Shown here: positions 1 through 7,277 of the stretch, one piece after another
Numbering within the stretch: the first letter of the stretch is position 1
Layout: every line of letters starts with the position of its first letter
Source of the DNA: an uncultured Victivallales bacterium
Lineage (GTDB): Bacteria; Verrucomicrobiota; Lentisphaeria; Oligosphaerales; JAFGRS01
DNA length: 64,000 nucleotides
Assembly (NCBI GenBank): GCA_903837355.1
Contig: CAILUI010000084.1
Coordinates: forward strand, 1 to 64,000
Direction: 5' to 3'
Notes under the pieces: model-generated
What the model was told of the DNA's origin: nothing
What the model saw: the letters and a program-made list of their open reading frames with translations, nothing else
Databases searched by the model: none
Made by a program: the position numbers and the translations under genes

Positions 1-260
1 CCCGCGACGAGCGCCGGCGCAACGCCGTGCCCCCCTATGCTCCATAGCGCGACCGCAAGGGGGCCTCGGGGGTGCCCAATGGCGATCGCAGACCCAGCCG
101 TCGGCGCCCTCGCCGGTTTCTTAGAACCGCCCTGCCCGCCGCCCGCTGCCAGTTGCAGGCCTCCGGCGCACGGCTACATTAGCGCTGCGTCAGGGAATGG
201 TTTGCGCTGAGGGCAGCACTGCCGGCGCCTTCGTCATTACGCTGCAGGGGAACTCGTGCT
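1..260. other. Intergenic region upstream of the pst operon
   Basis: No reading frame here is convincing. The operon promoter is expected here, but I could not identify a PhoB-type box or a clear -35/-10 pair by eye. The last bases hold a weak purine-rich ribosome binding site (gcagggga, about 244-251) before the pstS start. Confidence 0.4.
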
Positions 261-1067
261 ATGGCTTCGACGACAACGCGGACCCTGTTGACACTCACTC
301 TCGCCCTCGCCACCGCGGCGGGACTCGCGGGCTGCGGCAAGCGCCGGGAGAAGGTCACCCTGGCGGGCTCCACTGCCTTTCAGCCGTTCGCCGAGAAACT
401 GGCCGAGCAGTACATGTCGACCCGCGCCGATGCCGACATCACGGTCCAGGGTGGCGGCTCGGCGGTGGGCGTGCAGTCGGCCTTGTCGGGGGCGGCCCAG
501 ATCGGCATGGCCGACCTGGTCACCCTGCCACCGGAAGCCAAGGACCTGGTCGCTGTCGCCGTCGCCCGTGACGGGATTGCCCTGGTGGTCAACCCCAAGA
601 ATCCGGTGACCAACCTGACCACGGCGCAGATCCGCGATATCTTTAACGGTAAGGTCACCTCCTGGAAGGACCTGGGCGGCGAAGACCACGCCATCACGGT
701 GGTTTCGCGCGAGGCCGGCTCCGGCACCCGCTCGTCGTTCGAGGACATCCTCACGGGCCTGCGCCTGACCCCCAACGCCATCGTCCAAGACTCCAACGGC
801 ACCATCCGCGAAACCGTCGCCAATGACGCCTACGCCATCGGTTACCTCTCGCACGGCCTGATCAACGAGCGCATCAAAGCGGTCAGCGTCGACGGCAACC
901 CCTGCACCACCGAGGCCGCCATGGCCGGGAAATACGCACTGGTACGGCCCATCTATCTGCTGACCAAGGGTGCCCCCGCGGGTGCGGCAAAGGGCTTCCT
1001 CGACTACGTCCTGAGCCCCGAAGGCCAGGGCCTCATCCGCAAAGACGGTCTGATTCCCGCGCAGTGA
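261..1067 (+). CDS. pstS: Phosphate ABC transporter, substrate-binding lipoprotein PstS
   Basis: A 268-residue periplasmic phosphate-binding protein that would deliver phosphate to the PstCA channel. The N-terminus is a lipoprotein signal with lipobox LAG-C25, so it is probably membrane-anchored. Family features seen are AGSTAFQPF near residues 35-43, GGGSAVGVQ near 64-72, and SREAGSGTRSSF near 149-160, which corresponds to the phosphate-binding S-G-T-R loop. It is followed directly by pstC, whose GTG start overlaps this stop (GTGA). PstS homologues bind other oxyanions only rarely, and the complete operon makes phosphate the safe call. Expression under phosphate limitation is expected from the family, not shown by a visible operator. 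Confidence 0.96.
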   Translation: MASTTTRTLLTLTLALATAAGLAGCGKRREKVTLAGSTAFQPFAEKLAEQYMSTRADADITVQGGGSAVGVQSALSGAAQIGMADLVTLPPEAKDLVAVAVARDGIALVVNPKNPVTNLTTAQIRDIFNGKVTSWKDLGGEDHAITVVSREAGSGTRSSFEDILTGLRLTPNAIVQDSNGTIRETVANDAYAIGYLSHGLINERIKAVSVDGNPCTTEAAMAGKYALVRPIYLLTKGAPAGAAKGFLDYVLSPEGQGLIRKDGLIPAQ

Positions 1068-1921
1068 AACTCTTCGGCGAAAAAGGCATGCGGTGCATCC
1101 TGCTGGGGGTGGCCATGTCGGCCATTGCCAGTCTGTTGGTCATCGCTGTCTTCATCTTCCACGAAGGGCTGCCTTTCATCCTCAGGGTCGGCCCGCGCGC
1201 CTTCCTGTTCGCCTCCGAGTGGGATCCGCAGCGCGGCAAGTTCGGCATCTACCCGATGATCGTCGCCTCGCTCTGGGTGACGCTGGGAGCGATGCTGGTC
1301 GGTACCCCCCTCGGTGTAGCCGGGGCGATCTTCCTCAATGAGTTCTGCCCCCGCTCGGTGACCCGGATCGTCAAGCCCACCATCGAACTGCTGGCGGGGA
1401 TCCCCTCGGTCGTCTTCGGTTTCATCGGCGTCATGGTCCTGGCCCCGCTGATCCGGAACCATCTGGGTGGGCCAGGCTTGTCGGTACTGACGGCCGCCAT
1501 CATCCTCGGCATCATGGTCCTGCCCACCATCATCAGCATCTCCACCGACGCCCTGGCCGCGGTGCCCAATTCCTACCGCGAAGGCGCGTTGGCGCTGGGC
1601 GCCACCCGCTGGCAGAGCGTCCACATGGTCGTCCTCAAGGCGGCCCGCACCGGCATCGTGGCCAGCGTCATCCTCGGCATGGGCCGCGCCGTCGGTGAGA
1701 CCATGGCCGTGATCATGGTCGCCGGCAATGCCGTCAAGGTGCCGCATTCGGTCCTGGACTCGACGCGTACCCTGACCGCCAACATCGCGCTGGAGATGGG
1801 CTACGCGACCGGCGAGCACCGGCAGGCGCTGTTTGCCACGGGCGTCGTGCTCTTTGTCGCCATCATGGTGCTCAACACCCTGGCCAGCCTGGCGGCCAAG
1901 CGGAAACCTCGTACATCGTGA
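1064..1921 (+). CDS. pstC: Phosphate ABC transporter permease PstC
   Basis: A 285-residue inner-membrane subunit of the PstSCAB phosphate importer. It has about six hydrophobic segments. The conserved cytoplasmic loop that contacts the ATPase lies around residues 165-185 (VPNSYREGALALGATRWQ, the EAA-like loop), followed by GRAVGETMAV, typical of PstC/PstA. The GTG start overlaps the pstS stop by 4 bases, so translation is probably coupled. It pairs with PstA from the next gene to form the channel. Length is close to the shorter members of the family. Confidence 0.95.
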   Translation: MKLFGEKGMRCILLGVAMSAIASLLVIAVFIFHEGLPFILRVGPRAFLFASEWDPQRGKFGIYPMIVASLWVTLGAMLVGTPLGVAGAIFLNEFCPRSVTRIVKPTIELLAGIPSVVFGFIGVMVLAPLIRNHLGGPGLSVLTAAIILGIMVLPTIISISTDALAAVPNSYREGALALGATRWQSVHMVVLKAARTGIVASVILGMGRAVGETMAVIMVAGNAVKVPHSVLDSTRTLTANIALEMGYATGEHRQALFATGVVLFVAIMVLNTLASLAAKRKPRTS

Positions 1922-2760
1922 AGCGGATTCCCCCGAAGTATACGCAGATCGCCGCCGTGGCCATCCTGGGCACGGCCACCCTCTTCACCCTGGCCGTGCT
2001 GGTCTTTGTCGTCTTCTTCGTTCTGGAGAAGGGCCTGCGGGTGGTGAGTTGGTCCTTCCTGTTCTCGAATCCGCGCGACATGGGCCGTGCCGGCGGCATC
2101 TTCCCCACCCTGGTGGGCTCGGTGCTGCTACCCCTGGTGGCCCTGGTCATCGCCGTCCCCCTGGGCGTGGGAACTGCCGTCTATCTGACTGAGTACACGC
2201 GCGAAACGCGGCTCACGCGCCTGATCCGCTTCGGCACCGACTGCCTGGCCGGCATCCCCTCCATCATCTTCGGCCTCTTCGGCTTCATCCTCTTCGTCAC
2301 CATGCTCGGCATGGGCTGGTCGCTGCTGTCGGGCGGCCTGACCCTCGCCATCATGATCCTGCCGACCATCATCCGCACCAGCGAGGAGGCGATCCTGGCC
2401 GTGCCCCACAGCTACCGCGAAGTCAGCTTCTCGCTGGGCGCGACGCGCTGGGAGACGGTGGCCAAGGTGGTCCTCCCGAACGCCCTTCCCGGCATCGTCA
2501 CGGGGGTGATGCTCGGGATCGGGCGCGCCATCGGCGAGACGGCGGCGGTCATCTTCACAGCCGGCTCCTCCCTGCGCCTACCCAACTCGCTCTTCGACCC
2601 GGTCCGCACCATGTCGGTGCACTTCTATATCCTCGCCCGAGAGGGCATTTCCGCCGAGTATGCCTACGGTACCGCCGCCGTCCTCGTCCTCTCGGTACTG
2701 ACCGTCAACCTGGCGGCATACTGGACCATGCACCGCGTGATCGCCCGGCGGCAACGCTGA
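1918..2760 (+). CDS. pstA: Phosphate ABC transporter permease PstA
   Basis: A 280-residue partner permease of PstC. It has six predicted membrane helices, the GIPSIIFGLFG segment typical of PstA, the coupling loop VPHSYREVSFSLGATRWE (about 161-178) and GRAIGETAAV. It starts at a GTG overlapping the pstC stop by 4 bases and ends at a TGA that overlaps the pstB1 start by one base, so pstC-pstA-pstB1 are translationally coupled. The assignment to PstA rather than PstC rests on gene order and sequence pattern. Confidence 0.95.
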   Translation: MKRIPPKYTQIAAVAILGTATLFTLAVLVFVVFFVLEKGLRVVSWSFLFSNPRDMGRAGGIFPTLVGSVLLPLVALVIAVPLGVGTAVYLTEYTRETRLTRLIRFGTDCLAGIPSIIFGLFGFILFVTMLGMGWSLLSGGLTLAIMILPTIIRTSEEAILAVPHSYREVSFSLGATRWETVAKVVLPNALPGIVTGVMLGIGRAIGETAAVIFTAGSSLRLPNSLFDPVRTMSVHFYILAREGISAEYAYGTAAVLVLSVLTVNLAAYWTMHRVIARRQR

Positions 2761-3587
2761 TGCAGACCACGCAACCGAACCTGAGCCAACAGTCCGCCAC
2801 GGCCACCGCCATAGGGACGCGCGGGATGAGCGAGCCGAACAAAGTCACGCTGCGCGACGTGAGCGTCTTCTACGGCACCACGCCGGCGCTGCGCCACCTC
2901 ACTCTGGAGGTTCCGGCGCGGCAGGTCCTGGGTGTCATCGGGCCGGCCGGTTCGGGCAAGACGACCTTCCTGCGCACCCTCAACCGGCTGAACGACCTCG
3001 AAGGCAAGGCGCGCGTCGAAGGGCAGGTGCGGCTGGACGGCGAGGACATCTATCAGCCGGGTTACGACGTCGTGCGCCTGCGCAAACGCGTCGGTATGCT
3101 CTTTGCCCTGCCCTCACCCCTGCCGATGAGCATCTATGAGAATATCGTCTACGGCGTCCGTCTGTCCGGCGTCCGCGACCGGGCCCGCCTGGACGAGGTG
3201 GTGGAACGCAGCCTGCAGGACGCCGCGCTCTGGGATGAGGTCAAAGACCGCCTCCAGTCATCCGGCATGCGGCTTTCCGGAGGCCAGCAGCAGCGCCTCT
3301 GCCTGGCGCGCACACTGGCCATGCAGCCGGAAGTCGTCCTCCTCGACGAGCCCTGCTCCGGCCTCGACCCCATCTCGACCGCGGCCATTGAGGAAGCCCT
3401 GACCGTCCTCAAGGCACGCTACACCATCATCCTGGTGACCAACAATACCAAACAGGCCGCGCGAGTGGCAGACACCACGGCGCTGTTCCTGTTCGGGGAG
3501 TTGGCCGATCACGGCCCCACCCAGACCGTCTTCACCAACCCGCAAGACCCCCGTACTCTGGAGTATGTGACCGGCCGCTTCGGCTGA
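2760..3587 (+). CDS. pstB: Phosphate ABC transporter ATPase PstB1 with degenerate Q- and H-loops
   Basis: A 275-residue cytoplasmic ATPase of the phosphate importer. Walker A is GPAGSGKTT (61-69), the signature is intact LSGGQ (172-176), and Walker B is VVLLDEP (192-198) with catalytic Glu197. Two usually invariant residues are changed: the Q-loop reads VGMLFALP, so Ala116 stands where Gln is expected, and the switch region reads VTNNTKQA, so Asn228 stands where His is expected. The second ATPase follows 20 bases downstream and shows the opposite pattern. The first 22 residues are a non-conserved extension; a second start at Met23 (2826) is possible. The changed residues suggest it forms the weak half of a heterodimer, which is an inference. 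Confidence 0.93.
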   Translation: MQTTQPNLSQQSATATAIGTRGMSEPNKVTLRDVSVFYGTTPALRHLTLEVPARQVLGVIGPAGSGKTTFLRTLNRLNDLEGKARVEGQVRLDGEDIYQPGYDVVRLRKRVGMLFALPSPLPMSIYENIVYGVRLSGVRDRARLDEVVERSLQDAALWDEVKDRLQSSGMRLSGGQQQRLCLARTLAMQPEVVLLDEPCSGLDPISTAAIEEALTVLKARYTIILVTNNTKQAARVADTTALFLFGELADHGPTQTVFTNPQDPRTLEYVTGRFG

Positions 3588-3607
3588 ACCCGGCAGATAC
3601 CGCCCCG

Positions 3608-4354
3608 ATGAAAGTAACCTGCTCCCAAGTCAACCTGTTCTATGGCCACTTCCAGGCCCTGAAGCACGTCGACCTCAATGTCGAGGACCGCTGCATCACC
3701 GCCCTGATCGGTCCCTCGGGCTGCGGCAAGTCGACGCTCCTGCGCGCCCTGAACCGCATGAACGACCTCATCCCCGGGGTCCGCGTCACCGGCCGGGTCT
3801 GTTTGGATGGCGCCGACATCTACGCCCGCCAGATGGACGTCTGCGTCCTCCGCAAGCGCGTCGGCATGGTCTTCCAGCGGCCCAACCCCTTCCCACTTTC
3901 GGTGCGCGACAATGTGACCTTCGGCCTGCGCGTCGCCGGCCTGAACCGCGGCGACCTCGATGCCGTCGTCGAGAAGAGCTTGCGCCGCGCCTGGCTGTGG
4001 GATAACCTCAAGGACCACCTCGGCGCCTCGGCCCTGACGCTCCCCCTGGATCAGCAGCAGCGCCTCTGCGTGGCCCGCCTGCTGGCGGTCGAGCCCGAAG
4101 TCATCCTCATGGACGAGCCCTGCTCGGCTCTGGACCCCATCGCCACCGGCAAGATCGAGGAACTGATGGTGGAGTTGAAACGCCAGTATGCCATCGTCAT
4201 CGTCACCCACAACATGCAACAGGCCGGCCGCGTCTCCGATGTGTCGGGCTACATGCTGCTCGGCGAAATGGTGGAGTTCGACCGGACGGTGCGCATCTTC
4301 TCGAATCCCAAAGACAAACGTACCGAAGACTACATCAGCGGCCGCTTTGGCTGA
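3608..4354 (+). CDS. pstB: Phosphate ABC transporter ATPase PstB2 with degenerate signature motif
   Basis: A 248-residue ATPase of the same importer. Walker [10 protein letters not shown] (35-43), Q-loop VFQRPNPFP with Gln90, Walker B VILMDEP (165-171) and H-loop THNMQQA with His201 are canonical for PstB. The ABC signature is not: where PstB has LSGGQQQR this protein has LPLDQQQR (145-152), losing the Ser and both Gly that contact the gamma-phosphate bound by the partner. The residues around it are well conserved, so this is not a frameshift. With PstB1 next door the pair looks like an obligate heterodimer. Family members normally work as homodimers. Confidence 0.93.
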   Translation: MKVTCSQVNLFYGHFQALKHVDLNVEDRCITALIGPSGCGKSTLLRALNRMNDLIPGVRVTGRVCLDGADIYARQMDVCVLRKRVGMVFQRPNPFPLSVRDNVTFGLRVAGLNRGDLDAVVEKSLRRAWLWDNLKDHLGASALTLPLDQQQRLCVARLLAVEPEVILMDEPCSALDPIATGKIEELMVELKRQYAIVIVTHNMQQAGRVSDVSGYMLLGEMVEFDRTVRIFSNPKDKRTEDYISGRFG

Positions 4355-4377
4355 CCGCGACCTCAGGGGTACCGACC

Positions 4378-5037
4378 ATGGCACGTCATTTCCATGAACT
4401 ACTGGCGGATCTGAAGAATCGACTGGTGCAGATGAGCGCGCTGGCCGAGACCATGATCGCCGACGCGGTCAGGATCCTCGTCAACCGCGACGACGGCGGC
4501 GCGGCGGGAATCCGGCAGATGGAGATCGCGGTCAACCGCATGCAGGTGGAGATCGACGAGACCTGCTTCACTCTCATCGCCCTGCACCAGCCCGCCGCCA
4601 CCGACCTGCGCTTCATCCTCGGGGCCATCAAGACCAACAGCGACCTGGAACGCCTGGCCGACGAAGCCATCAACGTCCTCAATAAGGCTGAACGCCTGCT
4701 GCGCGAGCCGCCCCTGACCACGCTCGACATCGTGCCGCGCATGGCGGCCATCGCCCGCGAGATGATGAGGGACAGCCTCGACGCCTTCATCTCCCTGGAC
4801 ACGGCCAAGGCCAGGGCGGTGCTGCTGCGGGACGACGAGGTCGACCGGCTCAAGGTTGAGGTGACCAAGAAACTGCTGGCCTTCATCGCCGCCGACCCCA
4901 GCACGGTCACCCGTGCCATGGCGCTGATCCTCGCCGCGCGCAACATCGAGCGCATCGCCGACCACGCCACCAACATCGCCGAGAACGCCATCTTCGTCGG
5001 CGAGGGCCGTGACGTCCGGCACCAACTCGACAAGTGA
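4378..5037 (+). CDS. phoU: Phosphate signalling protein PhoU
   Basis: A 219-residue cytoplasmic regulator that links PstB and the PhoR/PhoB sensor system and prevents uncontrolled phosphate uptake. Two PhoU three-helix repeats are visible. The first contains VNRMQVEIDE and IALHQPAATDLRFILGAIKTNSDLERL. The second contains KVEVTKKLLAFI and the matching ALILAARNIERIADHATNIAENAIF, including the E-R-x-x-D-H-x-x-N-I metal-binding signature near the C-terminus. The length is typical. It is the usual last gene of a pst operon and starts 23 bases after pstB2. No phoR/phoB pair is present in the window. Confidence 0.95.
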   Translation: MARHFHELLADLKNRLVQMSALAETMIADAVRILVNRDDGGAAGIRQMEIAVNRMQVEIDETCFTLIALHQPAATDLRFILGAIKTNSDLERLADEAINVLNKAERLLREPPLTTLDIVPRMAAIAREMMRDSLDAFISLDTAKARAVLLRDDEVDRLKVEVTKKLLAFIAADPSTVTRAMALILAARNIERIADHATNIAENAIFVGEGRDVRHQLDK

Positions 5038-5044
5038 GCCCACC

Positions 5045-6994
5045 ATGAGACTGCGTAACCGGCTGCGCCTCGCCGCTCTGAGTGTCGCCTGCAGTGCGGG
5101 CCTGCGCGCCGCGGACCTGCCTCCCCGCCCCGATCCGCTCGATCTGCGCGAGATGGTGAGCCCGTCGGCCATGGTCGACCTGCGCACCGGCGGCGTGATG
5201 GTCGCCGGTCGGGTGGGCGCCGCCGAGGTGACGACGGTAAGCGCCCGGGTGACCACGAGCGCGGGGGTGACCTCGCAGGCCACACTACCGGTCGTCGCGG
5301 GCCGTTTCAGCGCCGCCTATCCCGCCGCTTTCGCCGGCGCCCCGGCCCTGGCTCCGGGCGTCCTCTTCGTCGACGTCGCCGCCAGCCCCAGCCCGGCCGC
5401 GCCGGACCCGGCACGCTTCCAGGCCGAGGTCACCGTCATCGTCCACGGCGGCCCGGGGGCGTGGCCCGAACTGCCCTCGGCCTTCAGCAACGACCTGCTC
5501 GATCAGGCCGGGCGCACGGATGCCGCCAGCAGCGAGTGGCCGGTCGTCCGCACCCTCGTCAACCTCTACATGCACAGCCGGGCCGCACGCCTGGTGCGGA
5601 TCGGCCGCACCGATTTTGACCTGGCCCGCGCCGAGGATCTGCATTGGTTCCAGAACAACTTGACCTTGTATGAGTTCGACTACCGCGACCGGGACTGGGA
5701 ACAGCCCCTCGGCGGGCGCTCCTGCCGCACCTTCTGGCAGTCGGTGTGGAACACCTGGTTCAACCCCACCAACGACCATCCGTTGGACGGCAACCCGGCC
5801 AACCTCGCCCCGACCAACTACCTGCCCTACGCCTTCGCCAACGACTTCGCCGACGTCCTGATCATGTACGCCATGCGCCTGCACTGGGGTCAGCCCCTGG
5901 ACGACAACCTGCTCGCCATGGTCCGCGAGGGGGCCACGAACCTCGCCGCCATGCAGCATCGTTCACCGAGCAACTTCGCCCTCCTCGACAGCGCCGGAAA
6001 GCGCGAGACCTATACGGCCGGGGCCTTCCGTTACGGCATGTTCCAGAATGGCGAGCTCATGAGCGAAGGCAAGGGCTGGTTCTACAACCCGGCCTTCCGC
6101 GACTACGCTGACGGTGGCGTCCTCAACGGCCGCGCCGTCTGGGGGCTGGGCGAGTGCCTGCGCCAGGACCCGGACGGCCCGCGGGCGGCGCACCTGCGTG
6201 AGACCCTCGCCGGCGCCCTGCGCTTCTGCCTGCACGATGCCTTCACCGGCGGCTACGCCAAGCGCACCGCCGCCGGCAACACCTACTGGCGCGACGCCGG
6301 CGAACACGCCTACCTCGTCCTCGGGATGCTCGCCGCCGCCACGGTCGCCCCCGACCTGCCGATCACCCTCGACCCCACTCAGCCGCCGCAGTCCCTGCGC
6401 ACCCTCTGCGTCCCGGCGCTGAACGCCCTCGTGGATCTCTGCGGCCCTGACCACGGCTGGTCGATCTACCCCAACGTCGATGCCATGGCGGTGGCCGCCC
6501 TGGCCGAGGGCGTCCAACTCCTGCCGGATCACGCGCAGGCAGGGCGCTGGCGGGATACAGCCAGCGCCGTGACCACCGCCTGGATGGCCGCCAAGGTCGA
6601 CGCGCGCGAGCGCGCCATCCCGGCCCCCCAATTCGGCTTGCGCACCGCCGCCGACCGCATGACCTACGTCTGGGGCCAGGACCGCAAACTGCAGTTCTTC
6701 CTCTACCAGGACGGACACTGGATCCACGCCCTGGCTGACCTCTACGCCGTCACCGGTGAACGTCGCTTCCGCGACCGGGCCGAGGCCCTGGTCAGCTACC
6801 TCTGCGGCAACAACCCCTGGCAGGTCCGCCTGTTCAACGAGTTGGGCGCCGTCTACAACTGGGTCGACGACACCGACGGCGACGGTATCGAGGACCTGCT
6901 CAAGCAGGACATGTACCCCGAGTCCACCGCCTTCTGCCAGATCGGCATCATGCGTTTGCTGCGCGCGACGGAAGAGCATCGCGGTCCTCGGTGA
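5045..6994 (+). CDS. Secreted six-hairpin glycosidase-like protein
   Basis: A 649-residue exported protein. I chose the ATG at 5045 because it is followed by a clear signal peptide (MRLRNRLRLAALSVACSAG, likely cleaved after LRA); an upstream in-frame GTG at 5009 would overlap phoU. About 90 residues resembling a beta-sandwich precede a helical region. The C-terminal part, with YVWGQDRKLQFF, the HWIHALADLY helix, and SYLCGNNPW followed by an acidic DDTDGDG loop, resembles (alpha/alpha)6-barrel glycoside hydrolases such as the GH9-type YLLGxNP end. It starts 7 bases after phoU and so may share the pst transcript. Substrate and family number cannot be assigned with confidence. Confidence 0.6.
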   Translation: MRLRNRLRLAALSVACSAGLRAADLPPRPDPLDLREMVSPSAMVDLRTGGVMVAGRVGAAEVTTVSARVTTSAGVTSQATLPVVAGRFSAAYPAAFAGAPALAPGVLFVDVAASPSPAAPDPARFQAEVTVIVHGGPGAWPELPSAFSNDLLDQAGRTDAASSEWPVVRTLVNLYMHSRAARLVRIGRTDFDLARAEDLHWFQNNLTLYEFDYRDRDWEQPLGGRSCRTFWQSVWNTWFNPTNDHPLDGNPANLAPTNYLPYAFANDFADVLIMYAMRLHWGQPLDDNLLAMVREGATNLAAMQHRSPSNFALLDSAGKRETYTAGAFRYGMFQNGELMSEGKGWFYNPAFRDYADGGVLNGRAVWGLGECLRQDPDGPRAAHLRETLAGALRFCLHDAFTGGYAKRTAAGNTYWRDAGEHAYLVLGMLAAATVAPDLPITLDPTQPPQSLRTLCVPALNALVDLCGPDHGWSIYPNVDAMAVAALAEGVQLLPDHAQAGRWRDTASAVTTAWMAAKVDARERAIPAPQFGLRTAADRMTYVWGQDRKLQFFLYQDGHWIHALADLYAVTGERRFRDRAEALVSYLCGNNPWQVRLFNELGAVYNWVDDTDGDGIEDLLKQDMYPESTAFCQIGIMRLLRATEEHRGPR

Positions 6995-7028
6995 TACCCT
7001 CGGGTGTCGCCTGGAGCCCGCGCTGACC

Positions 7029-7198
7029 AGCCCGTTCCACGGGCTGACTCGCGGACCCCCGCTACGGCGGGTCCGGCAACGTCCGCTTGGAGGGCGAAGC
7101 TCCACAGCCTGCTTGCAGGCGCTGAGCCGCATCCCGGTACGCGGCCCCTGGCCGCCGGCTCAGCGGGGCATACGCCCCCGTGGAGCTTCGCCCTCCAA
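7029..7198. repeat. Hairpin-rich intergenic element with 19-bp inverted repeat
   Basis: The 19 bases at 7087-7105 (ttggagggcgaagctccac) are repeated as a perfect reverse complement at 7180-7198, with 74 bases between. Three further perfect or near-perfect hairpins lie in the same gap: 7029-7045 (7-bp stem, 3-base loop), 7053-7074 (6-bp outer stem) and 7107-7120 (6-bp stem, 2-base loop). This looks like a REP/MITE-type element or a structured transcript end rather than a simple terminator, since no T-run follows. A decayed relative of its arms is visible at 11933-12069. Confidence 0.7.
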
Positions 7199-7277
7199 CC
7201 AGACCGGCTCAGGAGGGACACGCCGCCGGCCGCAGGCCCCGCTGGCGGCTGAGGCCGACCACAGGTATAGTCGCGCC

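Noticed and set aside
1..260. PhoB box before pstS
   Set aside because: No pair of CTGTCAT-like direct repeats with 11-bp spacing could be found by eye.
3509..4384. Long - strand frame opposite pstB2
   Set aside because: It covers a PstB gene with all structural motifs; antisense shadow.
7261..7277. tatagt as a -10 box before the GH31 start
   Set aside because: It is only about 8 bases from the ATG, leaving no room for a leader with ribosome binding site, and no -35 is visible.
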